DNA of 64,000 bases from Bradyrhizobium barranii subsp. barranii (GCF_017565645.3 NZ_CP086136.1:868001-932000); one strand, 5' to 3'. Shown: positions 38,606 to 47,663, counted from the stretch's first letter. Translations and numbers: made by a program. The notes: a model not told the origin generated them from the sequence alone.

Positions 38606-38929
38606 ATGACTTCTCAAGCTCACTCCGTAACGCTGGTGCTCATTGCCCGAATACCGCCTGAGGGTATCGAGGCCTTCCGCGCCTACGAGGATGCCGTCTT
38701 GCCGCTACTCCCTGCGTTCAGCGGGCGTGTGGAGCGTCGTCTTCGAAATCCGGATGGCACGATCGAGGTGCACATCGTCAGCTTCGCATCCGATGCGGAC
38801 TTCCAGGACTATCGCAGTGATCCCCGGCGCCTTGCGCAAGCCGGGTTGCTGGAAAAATCATCCGCGAAGCTGGAATTGCTTTCGATGGCGGACGTCTCGC
38901 AATGGCCGGTGACATCGGCGCAGCGATGA
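38606..38929 (+). CDS. Small protein of the dimeric alpha/beta-barrel (DUF1330/ABM) type
   Basis: A 107-residue soluble protein. The pattern VTLVLIARIPPEGIEAFRAY, VERRLRNPDGTIEVHIVSF and ADFQDYRSDPRR resembles dimeric alpha+beta barrel proteins such as DUF1330. The function and partner are unknown. It lies between a small membrane protein and the Tat-exported aminotransferase without operon spacing. Confidence 0.6.
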   Translation: MTSQAHSVTLVLIARIPPEGIEAFRAYEDAVLPLLPAFSGRVERRLRNPDGTIEVHIVSFASDADFQDYRSDPRRLAQAGLLEKSSAKLELLSMADVSQWPVTSAQR

Positions 38930-39048
38930 TCGATGGGGCAATGACCGAGATGTAACCGGGCGCGCCGGGTATCATCGAACTGTCATGCCTTCGTCATTCG
39001 CGCTCTATGGATCGCTGCTCCCTTCGCCGCGCATCGTGGGGGACTGAT

Positions 39049-40368
39049 ATGCATCTGAATGAGACAATGTCGTCCGACCGCCGGTCGATCCTGAAGGGCC
39101 TCGCGGCCGCAGCCGTCACGTCCCTGGCGGCACCGGCCATGGCAGCCGACGGCCTGCCGGCGCAGCCGACCGGAGCGGCGGCCGCCATCGCCACCGACAA
39201 TGCCTATTGGGCGGCGGTGAAGGGGCTCTATTCAGTGACGCCGGATGTCGTCAATCTGGAGAACGGCTTTTGGGGCATTATGGCCGAGCCGGTGAGGCGC
39301 GAGTTCATTCGCCAGACCGATATGGTCAACTATCAAAACACTTACTACGCGCGGCAGCGCGCGGGTGCGGATTTCGAGGCCGTGCGCATCAAGGTGGCCC
39401 AGGCGGTCGGCGCGGCGCCCGAGGAGATCGCGCTCACCCGCGGCGCGACCGAAGCGCTGCAGCTCCTGATCGGCGGCTACAACAAGCTGAAGCCCGGCGA
39501 CAGCGTTCTCTACGCCGACCTCGACTACGATTCGATGCAGTACGCGATGAACGCGCTTAAGGCGCGCCGCGGTGTCGACGTGGTCAGGTTCGATGTGCCG
39601 GAGCCGGCCACCCGCCAGGCCGTGCTCGACGCCTATGCCCGCGCCCTCGAGGCGAATCCCAGGACCAGGCTCCTCCTCCTCACCCATGTCAGCCATCGCA
39701 CCGGCCTCGTCATGCCGGTCGCCGAGATCGCCCGCATGGCCAGGGCCAAGGGCATCGATACCATCGTCGACGCCGCGCATTCCTGGGGGCAGATCGACTT
39801 CAGGGTAGGCGAGCTCGACGTCGATTTCGTCGGCTTCAACCTGCACAAATGGATCGGCGCGCCGCTCGGCGTGGGCTTCCTCTACATCAGGAAGGACCGT
39901 CTCGCCGACATCGACCGCGACATGGGCGACGAGGACTTTGCGGAGACCGATATCCGCTCGCGGGTGCACACCGGCACGGTCAATTTCGCGACGGTCCTGA
40001 CGGTGCCCGCGGCCGTGGCGCTCCATCAGCAGATCGGCGCGGCGGCAAAGCAAGCCCGCCTCCGCTATTTGCGTGATTACTGGGTGAGCCGCGTCCGCGG
40101 ATTCAAGGACATCGAAATCCTGACGCCGGATGAGGTCGGCTCATATGGCGCGATCACGTCCTTCCGTCTCGCCGGCAAGACCAGCAAGGCGGACAACGAC
40201 GCTATCGTCGTGAAGCTGAGGGACGGCCACAAGGTCATGACGGTGCGCCGGGCGGGCGTCGCCAAGGGCCAATGCATCCGTGTGACGCCGGCGCTCTTTA
40301 CAGACGAGGCCGATCTCGACCGCCTCGTCGAGGCGCTCGCCGTCGTCACGGGGACGAAGACGGGGTGA
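39049..40368 (+). CDS. Tat-exported class V aminotransferase-fold PLP protein
   Basis: A 439-residue PLP-dependent enzyme of the isopenicillin N epimerase-like group. The N-terminus SSDRRSILKGLAAAAVTSLA with cleavage after AMAA is a twin-arginine signal, so it should act in the periplasm after folding. The fold is shown by EIALTRGATEALQLLIGGY, VDAAHSWGQIDF (PLP-binding aspartate) and the Schiff-base lysine K267 in GFNLHKWIGAPLGVGFLY. I chose ATG at 39049, preceded by GGGGGAC. An ATG at 39007 would add 14 residues. The substrate is unknown. Confidence 0.87.
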   Translation: MHLNETMSSDRRSILKGLAAAAVTSLAAPAMAADGLPAQPTGAAAAIATDNAYWAAVKGLYSVTPDVVNLENGFWGIMAEPVRREFIRQTDMVNYQNTYYARQRAGADFEAVRIKVAQAVGAAPEEIALTRGATEALQLLIGGYNKLKPGDSVLYADLDYDSMQYAMNALKARRGVDVVRFDVPEPATRQAVLDAYARALEANPRTRLLLLTHVSHRTGLVMPVAEIARMARAKGIDTIVDAAHSWGQIDFRVGELDVDFVGFNLHKWIGAPLGVGFLYIRKDRLADIDRDMGDEDFAETDIRSRVHTGTVNFATVLTVPAAVALHQQIGAAAKQARLRYLRDYWVSRVRGFKDIEILTPDEVGSYGAITSFRLAGKTSKADNDAIVVKLRDGHKVMTVRRAGVAKGQCIRVTPALFTDEADLDRLVEALAVVTGTKTG

Positions 40369-40397
40369 AGCCGGCGTGCGGCGGGCGCAAGGGCTAT

Positions 40398-41516
40398 TTA
40401 GCTGCCGACTCTGACCCAGGCTTGCGCCTTCCTCCGCCATTCCTCGTCGAAGCGAGCGATGATGTCCTTTGCCGCATCCTGAGACAGAAGCCGTTCGATG
40501 GCGGACGTCCTGACCTCGTCGATGTCAGGTATGCCGGTGTATCCGAGATTGGTAAGCCGCGTGGCAAAAGGCGGATGCGTCGCGTCCGGATCGTGCTCAC
40601 GCGTCAGACCTGCGATGGCAGCTGCGGCCATCGGCTCCGGCGCCCTGATGTCACCAAGCTGCTCGAAGACACGCTCGAGGGGCGGGCGCGGTGCATTGAT
40701 TGCGCCCAGGACTTCCTTCTCCAGAGGAGCGTATACGAGATCGGTGAGACGCGTTCCGCACGCTTCCGTCAGCACCAGAGCGCGCGCCATCTCGGCACGT
40801 CCAACCTGTTCGGCCGCGCCGAGATCGGCGTAAAGCTCGTTCTCCCGCGACAGCGCGCGATATTCCTTGTCGAGCCATTCGATCATGGAATGGAGCAGGG
40901 CCCGGGCAATGCGCCCGGTGACGGTTCGGTCCGGATCGGCGTAGAAGAGGACATTCTCCGAAGCCGCGATGAAATCCGCGAGGTTGATGCTTCCCGAGGT
41001 GTGCCGAAGCCGGGCATGTGCCACCTCATGGGCGATGACGGCGCGAAGTGCACGCTCATCCAGGACGATCAGCAATGGCAAGCCGACGGTCATCGTGACG
41101 TGTCGCCCGAACAGGCCTGCATATCGGCTCACCTCCCCGATCGAAGCGTTGAAGTCGGTGTCGATCCGCAAGCTGCGGCTTGATCGGGCAACGCTGCGAT
41201 CGAGTTCCTTCCACATTGCCCAGAGGCCTGGAGCGGTATCCTCGTTCGCCTCGAAACTCCCATGCTTTCGCGAGGGCAGGAGCAGGAGGCCAATTGCGAG
41301 CGCCACCGCGGCCATGAATATGGAGAACACGATCGGTGCTGTGGCCAGCGTCGTGATCGTGTAGCGATCGAGGGCCATCAGCCAAATGGCCAGGATCACG
41401 CAGGCCAGCGCCACGGCGGGAAGAACGGCGTAGCGACCGAGACGCAGGATGGTCTTCAGAACAACGCGTCTCATCCCCGCTTTGTCACCGGAATGATTCG
41501 AATCAGGCCTTGCCAC
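40398..41516 (-). CDS. M48 family membrane metallopeptidase
   Basis: A 372-residue protease with two N-terminal membrane helices (YAVLPAVALACVILAIWLMA and ATAPIVFSIFMAAVALAIGL). The zinc site is HEVAH near residue 160, and the third ligand glutamate is in SRENELYADLGAAE. This matches HtpX/M48 proteases that degrade damaged membrane proteins. The start may be ATG at 41516 or at 41474. The first overlaps the upstream lipoprotein by 14 bases, and the second leaves 28 bases. Confidence 0.85.
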   Translation of the reverse strand: MARPDSNHSGDKAGMRRVVLKTILRLGRYAVLPAVALACVILAIWLMALDRYTITTLATAPIVFSIFMAAVALAIGLLLLPSRKHGSFEANEDTAPGLWAMWKELDRSVARSSRSLRIDTDFNASIGEVSRYAGLFGRHVTMTVGLPLLIVLDERALRAVIAHEVAHARLRHTSGSINLADFIAASENVLFYADPDRTVTGRIARALLHSMIEWLDKEYRALSRENELYADLGAAEQVGRAEMARALVLTEACGTRLTDLVYAPLEKEVLGAINAPRPPLERVFEQLGDIRAPEPMAAAAIAGLTREHDPDATHPPFATRLTNLGYTGIPDIDEVRTSAIERLLSQDAAKDIIARFDEEWRRKAQAWVRVGS

Positions 41517-41967
41517 ATGAGCCGTTGCTCTGATGTAAGCTGGCGACGTTGGCGCGGCCCTGGCTTTCCGTGACCTGGATCAGCGTGATCGCGCCGGGTG
41601 TCACGATTCCCATCTGCGGCTGGGCGGAGAGATAGGTCGTGCTGCCGGCGCGCAGATCGAGGCTCACCTTCTCGCTTCCCTGCCCGAACAGATTGCTGCT
41701 CAGCGGCAAATTGTTGACGGCAACCTCGTGGCGGCCTGGAGGCAGATCGCACGCCACGAACCCCGCGGCTTGACTGCCGCCAATCACGCGTCCATCGACG
41801 GCATAGTTGGGCTGGACAGCAAATCCCAGGGCCGACGTGCGATAGACCACCAAGCGTGCAGTATTCGACTTGACGTTGTCAGTCAGCGCCGCGCCGCCCA
41901 GCGGCCCCGATGCGCACCCCGCAAGCAACGTAGCCACGACAAAAGCCCCCAGACAACCACCACGCAT
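41503..41967 (-). CDS. DUF2846-like lipoprotein
   Basis: A 154-residue lipoprotein. The signal MRGGCLGAFVVATLLAGCAS carries a lipobox (LLAGC). The body NTARLVVYRTSALGFAVQPN, then VDGRVIGG..., LPPGRHEVAV and ITLIQVTE..., is the beta-sandwich pattern of DUF2846. Start at 41967 puts the signal at the N-terminus, whereas 42042 would add 25 residues. It probably sits in the periplasm anchored to a membrane and is cotranscribed with the M48 protease. Confidence 0.75.
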   Translation of the reverse strand: MRGGCLGAFVVATLLAGCASGPLGGAALTDNVKSNTARLVVYRTSALGFAVQPNYAVDGRVIGGSQAAGFVACDLPPGRHEVAVNNLPLSSNLFGQGSEKVSLDLRAGSTTYLSAQPQMGIVTPGAITLIQVTESQGRANVASLHQSNGSCGKA

Positions 41968-42103
41968 TTTCGCCCCTGATAGATTCCAAATCCCCGGCGG
42001 CATCATTGTCAGGGTAGTGGGCGAAGTCAATCGCGACCTCAAGTCGAGCCATCGCAGATCGCGTCAACGCATTGGAGCCTCCTCCCGGACGATCCGCGCA
42101 CCC

Positions 42104-42601
42104 TCACGCCGTGGCGAGCGCCGGCTGCACCGGCCGCCGGCCGATCATCAGCGACAGCATGGCTGCGACGATGCCCGTCGCGCCCGCGATCATGAAGGCC
42201 TGCAGATAATCACCCTGTGTCGAGCGCATCATGCCGGCGAAGAAGGCGGCGCAGGCGGCGCCGAGCTGATGGCCGGCGACCACCCAGCCGAAGATCAGCG
42301 GCGCATCCCTGTCGCCGAAGGCTTCGTTGGCGATACGCACAGTCGGCGGCACGGCTGCGATCCAGCCGGGCCCGTAGAACACCGCGAACACTGACAGGCT
42401 GACCAAAGAGAAATCCGAGTAGGGAAGGTAGATCAGCGAAAGCCTGCGCAGGCCGTAGTAGAAGAACAGCAGCTTGCGCGGATCGAAACGGTCGGTGAGC
42501 CAGCCCGACAGGGTGGTGCCGAACAGATTGAGAAGATCAGGGTCAGCAAGAGACGGCCTGACTTTCGCAGTGAACCGGTCGACGGTCTCACCGCCAGCCA
42601 A
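42104..42601 (-). pseudogene. MFS transporter remnant (C-terminal half only)
   Basis: The frame from about 42540 down reads as the second half of a major facilitator: FGTTLSGWLTDRFDPRKLLF, YYGLRRLSLIYLPYSDF, VFYGPGWIAAVPPTVRI and FGWVVAGHQLGAACAAFFAG. Complete relatives are about 400 residues with 12 helices. Only about 145 remain. The first 20 codons do not match and overlap the end of the LLM oxidoreductase gene. The N-terminal half was therefore deleted and the break lies at the LLM junction. Confidence 0.75.
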
Positions 42602-43619
42602 GCGCCGGCGCGACGTGCTTCAAGATCGCCTCGATCGCATGGGCGCAATAGTCGACACCGAGCTGGTTCGGGATCGTCAGCAGCAGCGTATCGGCCTCGG
42701 CGATTGCCTCGTCCTGCTTGAGCTGCTCGATCAGTGCCTCCGGCTCTGCCGCGTAACTCCGGCCGAAGATCGCGCGCGTTTGCGGGTCGATGAAGCCGAT
42801 CTGGTCTTCGCCGCCGCGCTCCCCGCCGAAATAGGCGCGGTCGCGATCGTTCATCAGCGCGAAGATGCTGCGGCTGACGGACACGCGGGGTTCGCGAGTG
42901 TGGCCGGCCTCCGTCCACGCGGCGCGATAGCTACGGATTTGCGCCGCCTGCTGCACGTGAAAAGCTTCGCCGGTCTCGTCGTTCTTCAGCGTCGAGCTCT
43001 GCAGATTCATGCCGAGCTTCGCCGCCCACACCGCGGTCGCGTTCGAGCCGGCGCCCCACCAGATCCGTTCGCGCAGGCCTGCCGCATGCGGTTCGAGGCG
43101 CAGCAGTCCCGGCGGATTGGGAAACATCGGCTGCGGATTGGGCTCGGCAAAACCTTCGCCGCGCAACAGGTCCAGAAAGACCTCCGCGTGGCGCCGGCCC
43201 ATGTCGGCGTCGCTCTGGCCGTCGGCCGGGCGATAACCAAAGTAGCGCCAGCCGTCGATCACCTGCTCCGGCGAGCCGCGGCTGATGCCGAGCTGGAGCC
43301 GTCCGCCGGCGATGAGATCGGCGCTGCCCGCATCCTCGATCATGTAGAGCGGGTTCTCGTAGCGCATGTCGATCACGGCCGTGCCGATCTCGATTGTGCT
43401 GGTTTTTGCGCCGACGGCGGCGAGCAGCGGGAAGGGCGAGGCCAGCTGGCGCGCGAAGTGATGCACGCGGAAATAGGCGCCATCCGCGCCGAGCTGTTCC
43501 GCCGCGACGGCCAGCTCGATGGATTGCAGCAGCGTGTCCGCCGCCGAGCGGGTCTGCGACTGCGGCGAGGGCGTCCAGTGTCCGAAGGACAGAAATCCGA
43601 TCTTTTTCATGGGCGTCAT
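42588..43619 (-). CDS. LLM class flavin-dependent oxidoreductase
   Basis: A 343-residue luciferase-like monooxygenase, cytoplasmic, expected to use FMNH2 or F420 as cofactor. It starts KKIGFLSFGHW, then has GADGAYFRVHHFARQLASPF and LIAGGRLQLGISRGSPEQVI, blocks typical of the family, with an insert near residues 140-200. Start may be ATG at 43619 or 43610. It lies downstream of the LysR remnant on the same strand, near the StyAB-like genes. Substrate unknown. Confidence 0.87.
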   Translation of the reverse strand: MTPMKKIGFLSFGHWTPSPQSQTRSAADTLLQSIELAVAAEQLGADGAYFRVHHFARQLASPFPLLAAVGAKTSTIEIGTAVIDMRYENPLYMIEDAGSADLIAGGRLQLGISRGSPEQVIDGWRYFGYRPADGQSDADMGRRHAEVFLDLLRGEGFAEPNPQPMFPNPPGLLRLEPHAAGLRERIWWGAGSNATAVWAAKLGMNLQSSTLKNDETGEAFHVQQAAQIRSYRAAWTEAGHTREPRVSVSRSIFALMNDRDRAYFGGERGGEDQIGFIDPQTRAIFGRSYAAEPEALIEQLKQDEAIAEADTLLLTIPNQLGVDYCAHAIEAILKHVAPALGWR

Positions 43620-43640
43620 TTAATGATGGCGGGGGCGGCG

Positions 43641-44565
43641 TCAACCGCCTGCGCCGGAGGTGCGGGTATGCGACGGGGCTGGCGCGAAATGCTCGGCGCG
43701 GTCGACCAGGAGATCCAGAAAACTTCGCGCGCGCAGCGACATCCACTGCGTCTCCGGATAGACCGCGTGCAGGGGCAGCGCGGCGATGGTGTAGTCCGGA
43801 AGCACATGTTCGAGCTCGCCGCTGCGAAGGCCCTCGGCGGCATTCCATTCGGGCAGGATTGCGATGCCGAGATGCTGCATCGTCGCCTCCTGCATCGCAT
43901 CGGCGTCGTCGACGTGAATGGGTCCGTTGATCGATGCGACGTGACGGCCATGCTCGGATTCGAAGGCCCATTGGTGCGCCGGCGACATCCGTGAATAGAC
44001 GATGCACTGGTGCGAGCCGAGATCGTCAGGTGTCCGCGGCAGCGGGCGGCCGTGCAGATAGGTGGGTGTTGCAACCAGATGGCGCTGCACGGTCCCGAGC
44101 CGGCGGGCGACCAGCGTGCTCGCCTCCAGGTTTCCAATGCGCAGCGCAGATGCCTTCTTCCACCAGATTGACGAACCGCTCGCTGAAGCGGATGTCGACC
44201 CGCACTTCCGGATAATTCCGAACGTACTCGGCGATGACGGGCATCATGTAGCGCCGTCCGAACGACGACGGCACGCCGATCCGGAGCATGCCGGTCGGGC
44301 GGGGTGCGGCCTGTTCGACACTCGACCGCGCCATGTCGAAGCTGTCGAGGATCTGCCGCGCGAGATCGTAGATCCGGTGCGCCTCGGCCGTCGGCTTCAG
44401 TGTGCGCGTCGTGCGCGAAAACAGCTGCGTGCCGAATTCGGTTTCAAGCATCGCAATGCGCTTGCTGATCGCGGGCTGGCCGATCCCGAGCTCCTTGGCC
44501 GCAGCCGAGAAGCTGCCGCCCTCCAGGGCGCGAACGAAAGCGCGCAGGCAATCGATCCGGTCCAT
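43641..44565 (-). pseudogene. LysR-type regulator inactivated by a frameshift
   Basis: The N-terminal frame from 44565 encodes a LysR helix-turn-helix (FVRALEGGSFSAAAKELGIG, QPAISKRIAMLE) and the start of the effector domain up to FVNLVEEGI. The rest continues in the next frame: LRIGNLEASTLVARRLGTVQ, then RHLVATPTYLHGRPLP and on to a stop at 43641. The break is at 44143-44149 (ATCTGCGCTG). Compared with the usual GIDLALRIG, about five bases are missing. It is divergent from the styA-like gene and was probably its regulator. Confidence 0.85.
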
Positions 44566-44570
44566 AATTC

Positions 44571-44606
44571 ATTCCGATCTGGAATAAATTATATCCCATT
44601 TATTCC
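44571..44606. promoter_or_regulatory. Inverted repeats in the LysR/styA-like divergent promoter
   Basis: GGAATAAAT at 44581-44589 is mirrored exactly by ATTTATTCC at 44598-44606 with an 8-base spacer. The first arm also pairs with ATTCC at 44571-44575 (ATTCC-N5-GGAAT). LysR regulators often bind such sites between divergent genes. It starts 6 bases before the LysR start codon and 67 bases before the monooxygenase start. Confidence 0.6.
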
Positions 44607-44672
44607 GTAGTGCGCAACTCGGCGGGTCGCTAGGCTCCCTCAAAACAAGCATTCACAGGGGAGGAGACGAAA

Positions 44673-45923
44673 TTGGCACGCCATATCGGAATTGTCGGCG
44701 CCGGCATCGCCGGCCTGCATCTCGCGCTTTACCTGCAGAAGCACGGCGTGGACGCGACGATCATCACGGATCGACCGCCTGAGGAATACAAGAACATCCG
44801 CCTGCTCAACACCGTCGCGCATCACCACGTGACGATCGCGCGCGAGGACTATCTCGGCGTCAATCATTGGAGCGATCCGAAGGTCCACTACTACTATCAC
44901 GATCACGTCTTCAATTTTCCGCAGCCGCTGAGCTTTCGTGGTGATTTCTCGAAGCCGAGCCGCGCCGTCGACTACCGGATCTATCTTCCTGCCCTGATGC
45001 AGGACTTCGTGAAGCGAGGCGGCAAGATCGAATACCGCCGCATCGAGGAGCGCGACATCCGTCCGCTGGTCGCCCGTTTCGATCTCCTGGTCGTCTCGAC
45101 CGGCAAGGGCCCGCTGGGCCAGCTCTTCACTTACCGGCCGGAGCACACGCCCTATTCGCAGCCGCAACGGCGGCTGTGCGTCGGGCTCTACACCGGCGTG
45201 CGGCAGCCCGATCCCATGAACGTCACGCTCTCGGTGTCTCCCGGGCATGGCGAGATGATCGTGATCCCGACCATTACGTACGGTGGCATCGCCAACGCGC
45301 TGCTGATGGAGAACGTGCCCGGCGGCGACATGGAGGAACTGGCCACGCTCAGCTACGACGACAACCCGAAGCACTTCTTGAAAGTGCTGCTCGGCAAGCT
45401 CGAGAAGCATCACCCGACGACCTACGACCGCATCGACGCCGCGCGCTTCGATCTCGCGCAGCCGCAGGATCTGCTGCAAGGCGGCGTGGTCCCGACGGTG
45501 CGCAACACTGTGGTCGAGTTCGACGACGGCAAATGCGCGATCGCGCTCGGTGACGTCCATGCGATCGTCGATCCCATGATGGGCCAGGGCGCCAATGTCG
45601 CCTCCTATGCGGCCTTCGTGCTCGGCGAGGAGATCGTCAACGCGGATGCGCTCGACTTGCGCCTGTGCGAGAAGATCGAGCTGAAACGACAGGATCGCGT
45701 GCTGGCGGCCTCGCGCTGGACCAATGTGATGCTGCAGCCGCCGACGGAAGCGCTGGGCATGCTGATCGGCGCGATGAGCCAGAACCCGGCGCTGGCCAAC
45801 GAGTTCACCGAGAATTTCAACTACCCGGACCGGCAGTGGGACCGCATCTGCACGCCGCAGCGCATCCAGGCCTGGATCGAGCGCATGTCGGCGCCGCCTG
45901 AGCCGGTCAGGGCGATTGCGTGA
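44673..45923 (+). CDS. Styrene monooxygenase StyA-like FAD-dependent epoxidase
   Basis: A 416-residue flavoprotein that uses FADH2 from a separate reductase to epoxidise styrene or oxidise indole. The FAD-binding motif is IGIVGAGIAGLHLALYLQKH. The StyA-type segments are IRLLNTVAHHHVTI, SRAVDYRIYLPALMQDF, GDVHAIVDPMMGQGANVASY and FTENFNYPDRQWDRI. These agree closely with what I know of Pseudomonas StyA. The start is TTG in context (GGAGGAGACGAAATTGGCAC) if read from 44673. The flavin reductase follows 6 bases later. Confidence 0.9.
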   Translation: MARHIGIVGAGIAGLHLALYLQKHGVDATIITDRPPEEYKNIRLLNTVAHHHVTIAREDYLGVNHWSDPKVHYYYHDHVFNFPQPLSFRGDFSKPSRAVDYRIYLPALMQDFVKRGGKIEYRRIEERDIRPLVARFDLLVVSTGKGPLGQLFTYRPEHTPYSQPQRRLCVGLYTGVRQPDPMNVTLSVSPGHGEMIVIPTITYGGIANALLMENVPGGDMEELATLSYDDNPKHFLKVLLGKLEKHHPTTYDRIDAARFDLAQPQDLLQGGVVPTVRNTVVEFDDGKCAIALGDVHAIVDPMMGQGANVASYAAFVLGEEIVNADALDLRLCEKIELKRQDRVLAASRWTNVMLQPPTEALGMLIGAMSQNPALANEFTENFNYPDRQWDRICTPQRIQAWIERMSAPPEPVRAIA

Positions 45924-45929
45924 GGACCG

Positions 45930-46427
45930 ATGCGAGTGGGGATTGACATGCCGCGCGCCAATCCGGCCTCATTCCGCGAGGCCGCATCGCGCTTTACGAC
46001 CGGTGTCGCGGTGCTGACCGCGCTGGACGAGCACGGCCGCGTCTGCGGCATGACCGCGAACAGCTTTGTCACCGTCAGCCTGTCGCCGCCAACCGTGCTG
46101 GTGTCGGTCATGCCAGGACGCATGCACCGGGCGATCTCGGCGACCGGACGCTACTGCGTCAACGTCCTGCCCGAGCATGGCAGGGACCTGTCGCGGCACT
46201 TCGCGAGCCAGCCGAACACCGGCGCGGCGCCGGACATCGTCGACGGCCTGCCGCGCCTGTCCGGCTGCATGGCCTGGTTCGCCTGCGAGGTCACACGCCA
46301 CGTCGATGTCAGCGACCACACGTTGATCATCGCCGAAGTCTCGAGCTGCGACTATCGCGACACCACGCCGCTGGTGTTCTTCTCAAGCCGGTATCATCGA
46401 GGGGCGGGGGTGCCGGTGGATCGGTGA
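45930..46427 (+). CDS. Flavin reductase, StyB-like
   Basis: A 165-residue NAD(P)H:flavin oxidoreductase that supplies reduced FAD to the StyA-like enzyme. Family features are FREAASRFTTGVAVLTALDE, GMTANSFVTVSLSPPTVLVS and HTLIIAEVSSCDYRDTTPLV with FFSSRYHR at the end. It starts at ATG 45930 or, 18 bases later, at 45948. It lies 6 bases after the monooxygenase gene, so the two form an operon. Confidence 0.9.
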   Translation: MRVGIDMPRANPASFREAASRFTTGVAVLTALDEHGRVCGMTANSFVTVSLSPPTVLVSVMPGRMHRAISATGRYCVNVLPEHGRDLSRHFASQPNTGAAPDIVDGLPRLSGCMAWFACEVTRHVDVSDHTLIIAEVSSCDYRDTTPLVFFSSRYHRGAGVPVDR

Positions 46428-46505
46428 GGGTTGCAGCGGTCCGCGGCTTGAGCGGATCTGGTGTTTTCCTGGCTGCATCGGGGCGCTTTGGCGTTACCGC
46501 CGGGA

Positions 46506-47663
46506 CTAGCTTGCCCTGGCGTTCTTTGCGCGAGGGGGCGTATCGTTGACGTTGTCGGCGCGCTTGGGATCGTCCGCGGCACGCCATTGTCGTGGCGTCA
46601 TTCCGGTCCAGCGCCTGAAGGCGTGGGTGAATGCGCTGACTTCGCCATAGCCGAGCAGCCAGGCGGTTTGCGAAATCGGCAACTCGTCCTTTTTCAAATA
46701 GCTTTTGGCGAGGTCGATTTTCAGCTCGTCCATAATGCCGGTGAAGGTCAGTCCTTCCGACGCGAGGCGCCGCGCCAACGTGCGGTGGCTCATGCCGAGC
46801 CGGCGCGCGATCTCCTCAGCCCGTGCCTCGCGATGGGGAAGCAGTGGCGCGATGGCATTCTCGACGCTCGATCTGAGCGAAACTCCCCCAGGCTTCCGAT
46901 GTGCAAGCGCCTCCTCGCAGAAGGTCACCAGCAGATCGTTCAAGTGGTGATCGGCACTTTCGATGGGCATCTGTCCCACGGACTGAGGGAAGGCGATCTC
47001 ATCGACGTCTGATCCGAACTCGATCTCGCAACCAAGGAACGACCTGACCTCCGCGGGCATCGCTCGACGGCGATGGGCGACTTTGACACGGCTTGGCACC
47101 ACGCGGCGGTTGGTCAGTGCGCGGTTGATTCGAATGATAGAGGTCACCCAGAATTCGATCTGGTGCCGATCCGACCGCCGTTCCACGCCGACATAGCTCA
47201 ACGCAATCGCCATGTCCTTCGCGGCAAATCGCAGTGAAATTCCCTCGTTCGCGAGGCGGCAATAGCGCTCCGTCTTTGACAAGGCTTCAGCGACTGTCCC
47301 GGATGAGGCCGCGACATAGTAGAGCAGGCCGATCTCACGAAGGTCGAAGTCCCGTGCCAGGTGAAATCCCAGGGCGTCGTCGTGCAGCGCCTCGGCACCA
47401 AGCTCCAGAAACTTGATCTGGCTTTCAACGCTCAGCCGCGCCTTGCGGTCTTGGATCTGCTCGAGGGTCAATCTGGCCTTGGACAGCAAGCCGTCCGCCT
47501 GAATGCCGGCTTCGCGCAGGCGGGCCCACACCAGGCGGGCGATGCCGCCGGTCGCACTGGGCATGGCTTGCAATTGGGGCGAACGGGCAGCAGCCACATC
47601 GAACCCTTTCGTCGTTGCCGCTGCGGCCTTGAGTCCTCGGCTCGCGCATCGGGATCGCGGCAT
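46506..47663 (-). CDS. AraC family transcriptional regulator (OruR/ArgR-like)
   Basis: A regulator of up to 385 residues. The N-terminal 200 residues fit the arabinose-binding-like effector domain used by this group (IGLLYYVAASSGTVAEAL, YCRLANEGISLRF). The C-terminal HTH is EEIARRLGMSHRTLARRLAS, with the second HTH ISQTAWLLGYGEVSAFTHAF and RRWTGMTPRQWR. The usual start of this family, MPSATGGIARLVWAR, is at 47564, so the first 33 residues may not be translated. It is convergent with the StyB-like gene, so its target is not clear from position. Confidence 0.85.
   Translation of the reverse strand: MPRSRCASRGLKAAAATTKGFDVAAARSPQLQAMPSATGGIARLVWARLREAGIQADGLLSKARLTLEQIQDRKARLSVESQIKFLELGAEALHDDALGFHLARDFDLREIGLLYYVAASSGTVAEALSKTERYCRLANEGISLRFAAKDMAIALSYVGVERRSDRHQIEFWVTSIIRINRALTNRRVVPSRVKVAHRRRAMPAEVRSFLGCEIEFGSDVDEIAFPQSVGQMPIESADHHLNDLLVTFCEEALAHRKPGGVSLRSSVENAIAPLLPHREARAEEIARRLGMSHRTLARRLASEGLTFTGIMDELKIDLAKSYLKKDELPISQTAWLLGYGEVSAFTHAFRRWTGMTPRQWRAADDPKRADNVNDTPPRAKNARAS

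Noticed and set aside
42474..43994. Plus-strand frame of about 500 codons opposite the LLM gene and LysR remnant
   Set aside because: No recognisable domain. The opposite strand has clear LLM and LysR motifs.
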